Shown: positions 1-8,708 of the stretch, piece after piece
Layout of the letters: each line of letters opens with the position of its first letter
How positions within the stretch are numbered: position 1 is the first letter of the stretch
Assembly: GCA_035764655.1 (NCBI GenBank)
Contig: DASTYU010000220.1
Coordinates: forward strand, 1 to 30,523
From: DASTYU01 sp035764655
GTDB lineage: Bacteria > Chloroflexota > Limnocylindria > Limnocylindrales > CSP1-4
Reading direction: 5' to 3'
DNA: 30,523 nt
The notes under the pieces: generated by a model
The model's database searches: none
What the model was told of the DNA's origin: nothing
What the model saw: only the letters and a program-made list of their open reading frames with translations
Program-made: the position numbers and the translations under genes

Positions 1-2
1 CG

Positions 3-1337
3 CGCCGGCGGGCGGTCATCCTCGTGGGCAACCCCGCGAACCCGTACTCGCGCGCCATCCGCATCGGCCGGACGCTCCACGCCAACGGCTACGACGTCGA
101 GATCGCGGCGCCGATCGCTGAAGGCGCTGCGCCATCCGAGCAGGACGGTCCGCTGACCATCCGCCGCTACCGGCCCAGCGGGCCATTCGCTGCGCTCGCC
201 GCGACGTATCGGGCGCCACTGCCGAAGCCGGCGCGAGTCCACGGAGCCGCGCGGCCGCCTCTGTCGCGCCGGATCGTGCGCCGGCTGCGGGCCGTGCCCA
301 CCCGCATGCTCCGCACGCTGCGGAATCGCTCGATCACCTGGTTCCTGTGGCCGCACACGGTCCGCGGCTGGTGGCACACGCTCGAACGCGAGCTGGAGCC
401 GGCCGACCTGTACCACGCCTGCGGTGTGCTCGCGATCGCGCCCGCACTGGCCGCACAGAAGCGCGACCGGCGAGCGGGCCGGCGCTCGCGGGTGATCCAC
501 GACGTCATCGACCTCCAGCTCGAGTCGAACAACGTCCTGGGCATGCCGGCCACCATCCGTCGCTTCCTGACGCGGCGGGAGCGAGGCTGGGCGCGCGCGG
601 CCGACGCGCACATTTCGGTCAACGAGCCATTCGCCTCGCGCGCCGCGGCGCTGTGGGGCCTGCCGCTCGTACCGACCGTCGTCCCGAACTATCCGGAGCC
701 CTGGTCGCCGCCACCCGGCGCGCCGCCCGACCGCATCCGCGACGTCCTCGGGCTGCAGCCGGCCACCCCGATCTGCCTGTTCTGGGGCCGTCTCGGACCG
801 TACGTCGGGCTCGACGAGATGGCCGAAGCCGTGCTGCTCGAGCCCGACGCCGTGCTCGTGGTGATGGGCTTCGGGCGCGGCTGGGACGCGAGCGTTGCGC
901 GCGATGCGAACCCGCGCTACGCCGGCCGCCACTTCACGATCCCCGCGGTCCACCCCGACGAGCTGGTGACGTGGGTCGCCTCGGCGGACATCGCGATGGT
1001 CACGTTGCCGCCGCTCTCGTTCAACCAGCGGTTCACGACGCCCAACAAGTTCCTCGAGGCGCTGGCCGCCGGGACGCCGATCGTGCTCGGACCGGACCTG
1101 CCGACGATGGCGGGCATCCTCGAACAGGAGGAGGCGGGCCGGGTGGTCGTCTCCATGGCGCCGGCCGACATCGCGGCCGCCATCCGATCGATCCTCGAGC
1201 TGCCCATCGCCGAACGCCGCGCGTGGCGCGATCGGCTGTCCGCCATCGCCCGCGAACGCTACAGCTGGCCGATCGCCGCGAAGGCGTACGAGTCGGTGCT
1301 GGAATCGCTCGATCAGAGCGCCCCGAGCCGCTCGTAG
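3..1337 (+). CDS. Glycosyltransferase, GT4-like (5' partial)
   Basis: The frame is open to the left window edge and reads RRAVILVGNPANPYSR before the first possible internal start (GTG at 24), so the true start probably lies just outside the window. The protein (about 440 aa) has a GT-B layout. The N-terminal half ends in a helical, Arg-rich stretch and a 'VIHDVIDLQ' segment. The C-terminal half has the strand-turn 'ICLFWGRLGPYVGLDE' and the donor-site region 'TTPNKFLEALAAGTPIV', where the EALAAG stretch is typical of family 4 transferases. It probably adds a sugar from a nucleotide donor to a surface polysaccharide at the inner membrane face. Its 3' end overlaps the convergent transferase by 25 bp. 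Sugar specificity cannot be read from the sequence. Confidence 0.85.
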   Translation, partial: RRRAVILVGNPANPYSRAIRIGRTLHANGYDVEIAAPIAEGAAPSEQDGPLTIRRYRPSGPFAALAATYRAPLPKPARVHGAARPPLSRRIVRRLRAVPTRMLRTLRNRSITWFLWPHTVRGWWHTLERELEPADLYHACGVLAIAPALAAQKRDRRAGRRSRVIHDVIDLQLESNNVLGMPATIRRFLTRRERGWARAADAHISVNEPFASRAAALWGLPLVPTVVPNYPEPWSPPPGAPPDRIRDVLGLQPATPICLFWGRLGPYVGLDEMAEAVLLEPDAVLVVMGFGRGWDASVARDANPRYAGRHFTIPAVHPDELVTWVASADIAMVTLPPLSFNQRFTTPNKFLEALAAGTPIVLGPDLPTMAGILEQEEAGRVVVSMAPADIAAAIRSILELPIAERRAWRDRLSAIARERYSWPIAAKAYESVLESLDQSAPSRS

Positions 1338-3085
1338 AGGGCCCGGTAGCGAGCGCCGTTCTGCGCCCAGGTGCGCTCCGCGACGACCCAGTCGCGGGCC
1401 TGCCGGCCGAGCCGCGCGCGGAGCGCTTCGTCATCGAGGAGGCCATCCAGGACGGCGGCGAGGTCCGCGGCATCCTCCGGCCGGAACAGCCGCCCGGCCT
1501 CACCGGGGGTGACGATCTCGCGCAGCGGCGGCACGTCGCTTACCACGAGAGCGCGCTCCATGGCCATCGCCTCGAACGGCTTGAGGGGGGTCACCAGCGT
1601 CGACACGCGGTCGGCCGTGCGCGGCACGACGAAGATGTCGATGACCGAGTAGTAGCGCCTGATCTCATCGTTCGGCACGCGACCGGGCATGACCAGGGTG
1701 CCGTCATCCAGACCGAGCCGGTGCCCCTGCTCGACGAGCGCATTGCGGTCTCGGCCGTCACCGACGAGGAGGAGCCGGAACCTGCGTCCACGGCTGCGCA
1801 GCGCGGCCGCCGCGTCGAGCAGGTAGCGGATTCCCTCGTACGCGGTGAAGGTCGAGATGTAGCCGATGACCGGCTCGTCGCCGATCCCGAGGCGGGCCGC
1901 CAGGGCATCGTCGCGGGGCATTGGCCGGAACTGCTCGACGTCAACGGCATTCGGGATGACCACCACGGCATCGGGCGCGCAGCCCCTCGCGATGATCTCC
2001 AGGCGCATGGTCTCGGACAGCGTCACCACGGCGTCGCTGGCGGCCATGACCCGGGTCTCGGTGTCGCGCACCGCCTGGAAGCGCTCGGACGCGCGGGCGG
2101 CGTCCTCGTCGCGTTCGGGGTGCGAGGCCCACGTTTCCTCGATGAACCCGCGGACCTCGTACACCACCGGGATCCCGAGCGGGCGCGCGACGGCGAGCGC
2201 CACCTGTGCCTGGAGATGGTTCGAGGCCGGGTGCAGGACGGCGGGACGGATCCGTTCCACGAGCTCGGCCAGGCATCGGGCGCTGGTGGTCACGACCCGG
2301 TCGTGGAAGCCGTTGTCGCTGAATTCCGGCGCCAGCCGGTGGTATGGCACGCCGCGGACCTCCCAGTCGCGGGGCGCATCGGGCACGCCGACGTTGGCGG
2401 GGAAGTTGCCGATCGTGGCGAATCGCGCATCGAGCCCCGCTGCCAACTGCGCCTCGCCGATGGACTGGCTGCGCATCGTGTAGCCGACCTGGTGGTACGG
2501 CAGCGCTCGGGACACGACGTGCAGGATGCGGCCGCGAATGGCGCTGCCTCGCAGCCCCGTGAGGGCAGCGCCGGCCGCGCCGAGGTCGGGCGTCCAGCCG
2601 GGCTCGAGGACGGCGACGCGCGACGCGATCATCTCGAGGTAGCGGGCGGCATCCGGGTGACCGCCACGCAGCGCCGTGTCCGCGTGGCCGCGCGCGTCGT
2701 CGTAGCGGCCGTCGTCGACCGCCTGGCTCGCCCGCACCATCTCGAACTCGGGCTGACGCGACTCGGGGATCATCGCGAGGATCGCCACGGCGGTATCGGT
2801 CAGGCCATAGCGCAGCGACAGGCGGGCGAGCTGGCGCCGGGCGTGCGCCGCCGTCCGCGGCGACGTCCCCAGCTGCCGTGCCAACCTCGCCGCTCGGTCC
2901 GGGGGGCCAGCCGCCCGGCGCAACGAGACCGCCAGTTGCGGCATCCACGGGTTCGTCGGAAAGCGGCGTACCGCGCGTTCGAACCCGCCAGCGGTCGGTC
3001 GGGCGATGGCCAGCTGCAGGGCACGGGGCAGCGCTTCGAAGGCGCCGAGCAAGGCGAGATCGACCCGCCGGGGGAACGACGCCAC
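1313..3085 (-). CDS. Glycosyltransferase family 4 with N-terminal TPR-like extension
   Basis: The C-terminal part (from about residue 185) is a clear GT4 GT-B fold. It includes 'GRILHVVSRALPYHQVGYT' (acceptor side), 'VVVIPNAVDVEQFRP', 'IGYISTFTAYEGIRYL', 'LLLVGDGRD' and the donor-binding 'TPLKPFEAMAMERALVVSD' with the expected EAMAME. The first 150 or so residues are not part of a GT fold. They are Ala/Arg/Leu-rich helices with recurring 'A..A.LR.G..DAA' spacing, like TPR or HAT repeats, and may be a protein-interaction module. The frame continues upstream to a GTG at 3175, but that would overlap the divergent wecB start. The next in-frame start, GTG at 3085, is preferred (590 aa). The product is probably a cytoplasmic-face transferase for the surface glycan. 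Confidence 0.85.
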   Translation of the reverse strand: MASFPRRVDLALLGAFEALPRALQLAIARPTAGGFERAVRRFPTNPWMPQLAVSLRRAAGPPDRAARLARQLGTSPRTAAHARRQLARLSLRYGLTDTAVAILAMIPESRQPEFEMVRASQAVDDGRYDDARGHADTALRGGHPDAARYLEMIASRVAVLEPGWTPDLGAAGAALTGLRGSAIRGRILHVVSRALPYHQVGYTMRSQSIGEAQLAAGLDARFATIGNFPANVGVPDAPRDWEVRGVPYHRLAPEFSDNGFHDRVVTTSARCLAELVERIRPAVLHPASNHLQAQVALAVARPLGIPVVYEVRGFIEETWASHPERDEDAARASERFQAVRDTETRVMAASDAVVTLSETMRLEIIARGCAPDAVVVIPNAVDVEQFRPMPRDDALAARLGIGDEPVIGYISTFTAYEGIRYLLDAAAALRSRGRRFRLLLVGDGRDRNALVEQGHRLGLDDGTLVMPGRVPNDEIRRYYSVIDIFVVPRTADRVSTLVTPLKPFEAMAMERALVVSDVPPLREIVTPGEAGRLFRPEDAADLAAVLDGLLDDEALRARLGRQARDWVVAERTWAQNGARYRALYERLGAL

Positions 3086-3156
3086 CGGCGTCAGCCGGGC
3101 CCCATACTCAGAATCGCCGCGGGCAGCCCAAAACCCGCGTCGCGAACCGAGGGACC

Positions 3157-4281
3157 ATGGCAGGAACCGTAGCACACGTCGTCGGCGCCAGACCGAACTT
3201 CATGAAGGCCGCGCCCGTGCTCCGCGCCCTGGCGGCGCGGGACGTGGAGCAGCGTCTCGTCCACACCGGTCAGCACTACGACGACGCGCTGTCCGCGGTC
3301 TTCTTCCGCGACCTCGACCTTCCCCAGCCGGACCTCGATCTTGGCGTGGGTTCCGGCTCGCACGCCACCCAGACGGCTGCGATCATGGTCGCCCTCGAGC
3401 GTGCGTTCAGCGACCTTCGGCCGGCCCTCGCGGTTGTGTATGGCGACGTCAATTCGACCGTGGCCGCCGCACTCGTCGCGGCGAAGCTCGGGGTGCCGAT
3501 GGCCCACGTCGAAGCCGGCCTGCGCAGCTTCGACGACTCGATGCCCGAAGAGATCAACCGGCGCGTCACGGACCTGCTGTCCGAGCTGCTGTTCGTCACC
3601 AGCCCCGAAGGCGTCGACAACCTGGTCGCCATGGGCACGCCGGCGAGGAACATCCACTTCGTCGGCAACCCGATGATCGACACGCTGCTCGGCCACCTCG
3701 ACCGATTCGACGCGGCGCGGATGCGCGCGGCGCTCGGCCTTCCCGAGCGCTACGCGGTGGCGACGCTGCATCGCCCGGCGAACGTCGACGCGCCGGCGCA
3801 GGCAGGACGGATCGTCGACATGCTGCGCGGCGTTGCCGAGCTGCTGCCGCTCATCGTTCCGCTGCACCCGCGCGGGCGGCCGACGCTCGAGGCCGCCGGA
3901 CTCCGTTCGGACCAGCGCCTCCGCGTCATCGACCCGCTGGGCTACGTCGATTTCCTGTCGCTCGTCCGCGGCGCAGCGCTGGTCATCACCGACTCCGGCG
4001 GCATCCAGGAGGAGACGACGATCCTGCGAGTGCCGTGCCTGACCGTCCGGCCGAACACCGAACGCCCGATCACCGTCAGCCAGGGCACGAACCGACTCGT
4101 CGAACCGTCGACGGTCGTCCCGTCGGCGGCGGCGATCCTGGACGGCGGGGTGAGCTTCCCCGATGAGCCGCCGCCGCTGTGGGACGGCCGCGCCGGCGAG
4201 CGGATCGGCGACGTCATTGCAGGCTGGCTCGAGCGCGAAGGCGCCGTTGCGCCAGCGCAGGTCGGTCGGTCCGTGCCGTGA
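3157..4281 (+). CDS. wecB: UDP-N-acetylglucosamine 2-epimerase (non-hydrolysing)
   Basis: This 374-aa protein interconverts UDP-GlcNAc and UDP-ManNAc in the cytoplasm. It is full length for the family and carries its hallmarks in order: N-terminal 'HVVGARPNFMKAAP', 'HTGQHYD', 'YGDVNSTVAAALVA', the catalytic 'AHVEAGLRS' around residue 116, 'MPEEINRR', 'TLHRPANVD' and the C-terminal UDP-binding 'DSGGIQEET' followed by 'RPNTERPITV.QGTN'. ATG 3157 gives the family-typical N-terminus; a GAGGGA stretch lies directly upstream but very close. The next gene is a UDP-HexNAc 6-dehydrogenase, so the pair may make UDP-ManNAcA, or two separate precursors, for the surface polysaccharide. Confidence 0.95.
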   Translation: MAGTVAHVVGARPNFMKAAPVLRALAARDVEQRLVHTGQHYDDALSAVFFRDLDLPQPDLDLGVGSGSHATQTAAIMVALERAFSDLRPALAVVYGDVNSTVAAALVAAKLGVPMAHVEAGLRSFDDSMPEEINRRVTDLLSELLFVTSPEGVDNLVAMGTPARNIHFVGNPMIDTLLGHLDRFDAARMRAALGLPERYAVATLHRPANVDAPAQAGRIVDMLRGVAELLPLIVPLHPRGRPTLEAAGLRSDQRLRVIDPLGYVDFLSLVRGAALVITDSGGIQEETTILRVPCLTVRPNTERPITVSQGTNRLVEPSTVVPSAAAILDGGVSFPDEPPPLWDGRAGERIGDVIAGWLEREGAVAPAQVGRSVP

Positions 4282-4300
4282 CCAGCGGCGTCGTCGGGGC

Positions 4301-4306
4301 TATCCT
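4301..4306 (+). promoter_or_regulatory. Candidate -10 element TATCCT upstream of the dehydrogenase
   Basis: TATCCT lies in the 82-bp gap between wecB and the dehydrogenase, 58 bp before its GTG start. No good -35 is visible at 16-18 bp. The identification rests only on similarity to other TAnnnT hexamers before genes of this window. Confidence 0.3.
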
Positions 4307-4363
4307 TCCCGACGACCACCCAGCTCGGGACCGCACCCCCGGGCGACCCGTCCTGGAGGATCC

Positions 4364-5668
4364 GTGACCCAAGATCGTCGCGTGGCCGTGATCGGCCTCG
4401 GCTATGTCGGCCTGCCGCTCGCCATCGCCTTCGCCGAGGCCGGCCTCGACGTGGAGGGCATCGACGCCTCCCCGCACCGCGTGGCGGAGCTCCTCGCCAG
4501 GACGTCCCCGATCGACGACGTATCCGACGAGCGCCTCGCGGCGGCGCTCGACGGCAGCCTGCGCGTCGTGGCCCCGGTCGACGCATCGATGTCGGAGGCC
4601 AACGCGATCTTCGTGTGCGTCCCGACCCCGATCACCGCGACCAAGGATCCCGATCTCGCGCCGGTCCTCTCGGCTGCCGAGCTCATCTGCGGCAACGTGC
4701 GCCGTGGTCACCTGATCGTCCTCCAGTCGACGACGTTCCCGGGGACGACCACCGGTCCATTCGCCGAGGTCGTCGAGCGTAGCGGCCTCAAGGCCGGCGT
4801 CGACTTCGACCTCGCCTTCGCGCCCGAGCGAGTCAACCCGGGCGACCCGGCGAGTGCATCGAAAGGCGTACCACGGCTGGTCGGCGCCACCACGCCCCAC
4901 GCCACGAAGCGAGCCGCCGCGCTCCTGCGCAACATCAACGACGAGGTCATCGAGCTCTCGTCGCCTGACGCCGCCGAGCTCGCGAAGCTGCTCGAGAACG
5001 TCTTCCGCAACATCAACATCGCGTTCGTGAACCAGCTCGCCCTGCTCTGCGAGCGGATGGGCCTCGACGTCTGGGAGGTCATCAACGCGGCGGCCACCAA
5101 GCCGTTCGGGTTCATGAAGTTCACGCCGGGTCCCGGCGTCGGCGGGCACTGCATCCCGGTCGACCCGTACTACCTGTCGTGGCGTGCCCGCGAGTTCGAC
5201 TTCATCGACCGCTTCATCGAGGCGGCCGGCGACATCAACTTCGCCATGCCGCGCCACGTCGTCGACCTCGTCGCCGAGGCGCTCAACGACCGCGAGCGCT
5301 CACTCAAGAACGCCAAGGTGGGGGTCCTCGGGGTCGCCTTCAAGCCGAACGTCCAGGACGCCCGCAATTCGCCGGCGGCGGACGTCCTGGCCGGGATCGC
5401 CGGCCGCGGCGCCGAGGTGCGCTATCACGACCCGCACGTGCCCTCGTTCCGCGACACGGACGGCGTCATCCGCGCGGACACGCCGCTCGACCAGCTGATC
5501 GACTGGGCGGACGCGATCGTGGTCGTGACCGCGCACCGCGCGATCGACTGGAAGCGCGTCTACGAGCGTGCCGATCTCGTCGTCGACACGGTCGATTCGT
5601 CGGCCGGGCAGCAGACCCGTCAGCGCCAGGTGCTGCGCCTGGGCGCCGGCTGGTCCGCACGACCCTGA
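4364..5668 (+). CDS. UDP-N-acetylhexosamine 6-dehydrogenase (nucleotide-sugar dehydrogenase)
   Basis: This NAD-dependent enzyme (434 aa) oxidises C6 of a UDP-HexNAc to the uronic acid in two steps. The Rossmann motif 'GLGYVGLPLA' is at residues 11-20, followed by 'FVCVPTP', 'LQSTTFPGTT', 'FAPERVNPGD', and the active-site 'GVGGHCIPVDPYYL' with the catalytic Cys near residue 263. The C-terminal UDP-binding segment includes 'GVAFKPNVQDARNSPA'. The 'KPFGFM.F.PGPG.GGHCIP.DP.YL' context resembles WbpA-type UDP-GlcNAc dehydrogenases more than E. coli WecC, but the adjacent wecB makes UDP-ManNAc a plausible substrate. GTG 4364 follows a strong GGAGGA at 4355-4360 with short spacing. An upstream in-frame extension overlaps wecB and is not needed. 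Confidence 0.93.
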   Translation: MTQDRRVAVIGLGYVGLPLAIAFAEAGLDVEGIDASPHRVAELLARTSPIDDVSDERLAAALDGSLRVVAPVDASMSEANAIFVCVPTPITATKDPDLAPVLSAAELICGNVRRGHLIVLQSTTFPGTTTGPFAEVVERSGLKAGVDFDLAFAPERVNPGDPASASKGVPRLVGATTPHATKRAAALLRNINDEVIELSSPDAAELAKLLENVFRNINIAFVNQLALLCERMGLDVWEVINAAATKPFGFMKFTPGPGVGGHCIPVDPYYLSWRAREFDFIDRFIEAAGDINFAMPRHVVDLVAEALNDRERSLKNAKVGVLGVAFKPNVQDARNSPAADVLAGIAGRGAEVRYHDPHVPSFRDTDGVIRADTPLDQLIDWADAIVVVTAHRAIDWKRVYERADLVVDTVDSSAGQQTRQRQVLRLGAGWSARP

Positions 5669-5703
5669 CCGCCGCCGCGGACCGGCCGCCTCGGCCGGTC
5701 CTG

Positions 5704-6873
5704 ATGATCGTCCACGCGTACTACGAGGAGGACCCGCGCGTCCGGCGTGAGGCCGAGTCCCTGGCAGCCGCCGGCCGGCCAGTGCTGGTGCTGAGCCTGA
5801 AGCGGCCCGAGCTGCCCGCCGAAGAGGTGTTGCAGGGCGTCCACGTGCGCCGGCTCGACGAGCAGCGCCACCAGGGCGCCGGGCTCGGCACGTACCTCCG
5901 GGAGTACGTGTCGTTCGTCGTTCGCTCCGGCTGGGCGGCGGTCAAGCTGCACCGTCGCCACCGGTTCGGCCTTGTCCAGGTCCACTCGCTGCCCGACTTC
6001 CTCGTGTTCGCCGCGCTGCCGCTGAAGCTCGTCGGCGTCCCAGTGGTGCTCGACCTGCACGAGGCCATGCCCGAGTTCTTCGTGACCCGCTTCCCGCGTG
6101 CGGCGAACCCGATCTCGCACCGCCTGCTGCTCCTCCAGGAACGGCTGTCGATGGCGTTCGCGACCCATGTGGTCACGGTGAACGAGGCGTTCGGCGACCG
6201 CCTCCGCAAGCTGGGCCTTCGGGACGACAAGCTGTCCATCGTCATCAACAGCCCGTCGCTGGAGCGGTTCGACGCAGCGGCGCATCAGCAGCGCGTCTTC
6301 CGCGAGGACGGGATGCTCAAGCTGGTGTACACCGGCGCACTCACGCCGACGTACGAGCTCGACGTGACGATCCGCGCGATCGCCCGGATCGCAACCGAGC
6401 GGCCCGACCTCGACGTCCGCCTCGAGCTGTACGGTCGCGGAGATTCCGAGGAGGAGTTGCGAGCACTCGCTGCCGAGCTCGGAGTGCGCGGCCGGGTGAC
6501 GTTCCACGGCCGCATCCCGATCGACGCCGTCCCGGCCGCAGTCGCCGCCGCGGACATGGGTATCGCGCCGACCCGTCTCGATCGGTTCACGGCGATGACG
6601 ATTTCCGGGAAGATCTACGAGTACGGGGCAATGGGCAAGCCCGTCGTCGCGTCGCGCCTTCCGCTCGTGGAGCGCACATTCCCGGACGGCACGGTGGTCA
6701 CGTACGAACCGGGTGACGCCGCGGGGATGGCCGAGGCGATCGTCGCCCTCGCTGACCACCCGATCCGCCGCGCGGAGGCCGTGGACGGCAGCCGCGACGT
6801 GGTTCGCGCCGCGGCCTGGGAACGCGAGGCCGAACGCTACGTCGCGCTGGTGGACCGCCTCAGCCGACGCTAG
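5704..6873 (+). CDS. Glycosyltransferase, GT4-like
   Basis: The protein (about 389 aa) has a GT-B fold. The N-terminal half runs from 'MIVHAYYEEDPRVRREAESL' through 'VHSLPDFLVFAALPLKL' and 'LDLHEAMPEFF'. The C-terminal half has 'KLVYTGALTPTYELD', 'ELYGRGDSEEEL' and the donor-site 'SGKIYEYGAMGKPVVAS'. This form of transferase is common in capsule and exopolysaccharide clusters. The start is uncertain: ATG 5704 cuts the first beta strand (upstream in-frame residues read RPPRPVL). A CTG at 5665 overlapping the previous stop (CTGA) is an alternative, with translational coupling. The last 4 bp overlap the convergent ABC ATPase gene. Confidence 0.85.
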   Translation: MIVHAYYEEDPRVRREAESLAAAGRPVLVLSLKRPELPAEEVLQGVHVRRLDEQRHQGAGLGTYLREYVSFVVRSGWAAVKLHRRHRFGLVQVHSLPDFLVFAALPLKLVGVPVVLDLHEAMPEFFVTRFPRAANPISHRLLLLQERLSMAFATHVVTVNEAFGDRLRKLGLRDDKLSIVINSPSLERFDAAAHQQRVFREDGMLKLVYTGALTPTYELDVTIRAIARIATERPDLDVRLELYGRGDSEEELRALAAELGVRGRVTFHGRIPIDAVPAAVAAADMGIAPTRLDRFTAMTISGKIYEYGAMGKPVVASRLPLVERTFPDGTVVTYEPGDAAGMAEAIVALADHPIRRAEAVDGSRDVVRAAAWEREAERYVALVDRLSRR

Positions 6874-7700
6874 CGCGCGAGCGGGCCCGCTGCCGCGGCG
6901 ATCGAACCGAGCTGTGCCGCCTTCTCGGCCTTGCGACGCGCGGAGTGCTCCTCGTGGATCCGCACCACCTCAGCCGGCTCGCCCTCGATCACGAGGTTGC
7001 CCCGCTCGAGGAGCAGTGCCCGGTTGCAGTACTCGGTCACCCAGTTCATGTCGTGGGTCACGAGCACGATGCCCTTGGCTGCCTTCACCAGGTCGAGGAC
7101 CCTCGCCTTGGACTTCGTCCGGAAGTCGGCATCACCGGTGGCGAGCACTTCGTCGAGCAGCAGGATGTCGGGGTCGACGGACGTGGCAATCGCAAAGCCG
7201 AGCCGCGCGCGCATGCCCGACGAGTACGTCTTGATCGGCGCGTCGATGAACTGGCCGAGATCGGCATAGGCCACGATCGACGGCGTCAGCTCGCGAACCA
7301 GCGTGTCGTCCAGGCCGAGGAACGCGCCCGCGAGGAGGATGTTCTCCAAACCGGTCAGCTCCGCATCGAACCCCGCGCCGAGCGTGAGCAGGCTCGACAC
7401 ATGGCCGCGTACGTCGACCGCACCCTCGGACGGCGTGATGATGCCGGCGAGCACCTGCAGGAGCGTGCTCTTGCCCGCGCCATTCGGCCCGATCACGCCG
7501 AGGGACTCGCCGCGGACGAGCGTGAAGGACACGTGGCGGAGGGCCCAGAACTCCTCGACCCGCTGGCGCGACACCACCTGCGCGACCTGTTGGCGCAGCG
7601 TCGACTTGCGGTTGAAGCGGAGGTTGTAGCGGACGCCGAGGTCGGCAACGTCGATGGCGCGCTCGGTCCCTGCCTCCATCGTCGGTGGGGAGGCGGCCAT
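6870..7700 (-). CDS. Polysaccharide ABC exporter ATP-binding protein (Wzt/TagH type)
   Basis: This 276-aa ATPase energises export of a lipid-linked polysaccharide across the membrane. Visible motifs are Walker A 'GPNGAGKST', Q-loop region 'LLTLGAGFDAELTGLENI' (the long form typical of the Wzt/TagH subfamily), signature 'YSSGMRARLGFAIAT', Walker B 'DILLLDEVLATGD' and the switch His in 'VLVTHDMNWV'. There is no C-terminal carbohydrate-binding domain like that of long Wzt proteins, so the exporter is probably not selective for a modified chain end. ATG 7700 overlaps the permease stop as TGATG, so the two genes are probably translationally coupled. Confidence 0.93.
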   Translation of the reverse strand: MAASPPTMEAGTERAIDVADLGVRYNLRFNRKSTLRQQVAQVVSRQRVEEFWALRHVSFTLVRGESLGVIGPNGAGKSTLLQVLAGIITPSEGAVDVRGHVSSLLTLGAGFDAELTGLENILLAGAFLGLDDTLVRELTPSIVAYADLGQFIDAPIKTYSSGMRARLGFAIATSVDPDILLLDEVLATGDADFRTKSKARVLDLVKAAKGIVLVTHDMNWVTEYCNRALLLERGNLVIEGEPAEVVRIHEEHSARRKAEKAAQLGSIAAAAGPLAR

Positions 7701-8584
7701 CACAGCACCTTCGCGAACGACGGCTCGAGCCGCTTGAACAGGACCGTCGTGAGACCGAGCAGCACGATGCTTCCGACGAGGAGCGCGAACAGCGGCCCCC
7801 ACTGCGGGTGGGTTGGCGCACCGTCCGGCGTCCCGTAGATCACCGCCCGGTACGATTCGAAGAGGATGGCGAACGGATTCGCCTTCGCCAGTTCGAGGAC
7901 GATCGGTCTGCTCTGCACGAAGTGGGTCTCTTCGAGCCGCGACAGGCTGTACAGGGCGGGCGACAGGTAGAACCACAGCCGAAGCACGTGGCGCATCACG
8001 TTCCCGAGATCGCGGAAGAACACGTTGACCGATGCGACCGCCAGCGCGAACGCCAGCGTGAACACGTACTGCACGACGGCGATCGCCGGGATGAGCAGCA
8101 GGTTGAGGGACACCCGATCCACGTAGAACAACATGATCACGGCAAGCGCGATCAGCCCGAACCCGAACCCGACGACCCCCGCGGTGGTGGCCGCGACCGG
8201 CAGCACGATCTTGGGGAACTGGATCTGCTTGATCAGCCGCTCCTGCGAGACAACCGACCCAGTGGCATCGCTGACGCTCGCCGTGAACCATTTCCAGGGC
8301 AGGATCGCGGACAGGATGAACAGCGGGTAATCGGGCGTGGCGGACTGCAGGATGACCGCCACGAAGACGACGTACACGACCATCTGCAGGAGCGGGTCGA
8401 GCACCCACCAGATGTTGCCGAGAAGGGTATCCGCGCCCTTCTTCTTGAGGTCGGCCTGGACCAGGTAGCGAACCAGCCTGCGGCGAGAAAGGATCTCGTC
8501 GATGCCCTCGCGAATGAGCGCGAGAGGCCCCGGCCTGGCCGCAGAGTGACGGAATGCGGCAGGCGCCTCACTGGTTGCGGACAT
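7700..8584 (-). CDS. Polysaccharide ABC exporter permease (Wzm/TagG type, ABC-2)
   Basis: This 294-aa membrane protein is the channel partner of the downstream ATPase. It contains the ABC-2 signature region 'LVRYLVQADLKKKGADTLLGNIWWVLDPLLQ', where the amphipathic helix leads into the first membrane span. Hydrophobic spans follow around 'VVYVVFVAVIL', 'LFILSAILPWKWF', 'VVGFGFGLIALAVIMLFY', 'LLLIPAIAVVQYVFTLAFAL' and 'LFALLVGSIVLLGLTTVLF'. The segments 'VNVFFRDLGNVMRHVLRLWFYLSP' and 'NPFAILFESYR' are typical of Wzm/TagG. ATG 8584 (MSATSEAPAA) is chosen; a 30-residue upstream extension is unlike the family and would run into the divergent promoter region. Confidence 0.93.
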   Translation of the reverse strand: MSATSEAPAAFRHSAARPGPLALIREGIDEILSRRRLVRYLVQADLKKKGADTLLGNIWWVLDPLLQMVVYVVFVAVILQSATPDYPLFILSAILPWKWFTASVSDATGSVVSQERLIKQIQFPKIVLPVAATTAGVVGFGFGLIALAVIMLFYVDRVSLNLLLIPAIAVVQYVFTLAFALAVASVNVFFRDLGNVMRHVLRLWFYLSPALYSLSRLEETHFVQSRPIVLELAKANPFAILFESYRAVIYGTPDGAPTHPQWGPLFALLVGSIVLLGLTTVLFKRLEPSFAKVL

Positions 8585-8642
8585 CGCGGCGAAGGGTAAC
8601 ACCGGACCCGGCCGACCCACCGGCTGTGACGAGGCTTTGCGG

Positions 8643-8648
8643 TACGAT
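8643..8648 (+). promoter_or_regulatory. Candidate -10 element TACGAT for the parvulin gene
   Basis: TACGAT lies in the 124-bp divergent gap between the exporter permease and the parvulin gene, 60 bp before ATG 8709. No convincing -35 is seen. Confidence 0.3.
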
Positions 8649-8708
8649 GTCGGCCCCGTCCATCCCCGGCGCATGCCGGACCATGCCAGCAGGAATCACT
8701 GTCAACCC

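Noticed and set aside
347..3172. A 941-codon plus-strand open frame across two transferase genes
   Set aside because: It is Arg/Gly/Pro-rich with no domain. It overlaps two well-supported genes in other frames, and GC-rich DNA leaves such frames open by chance.
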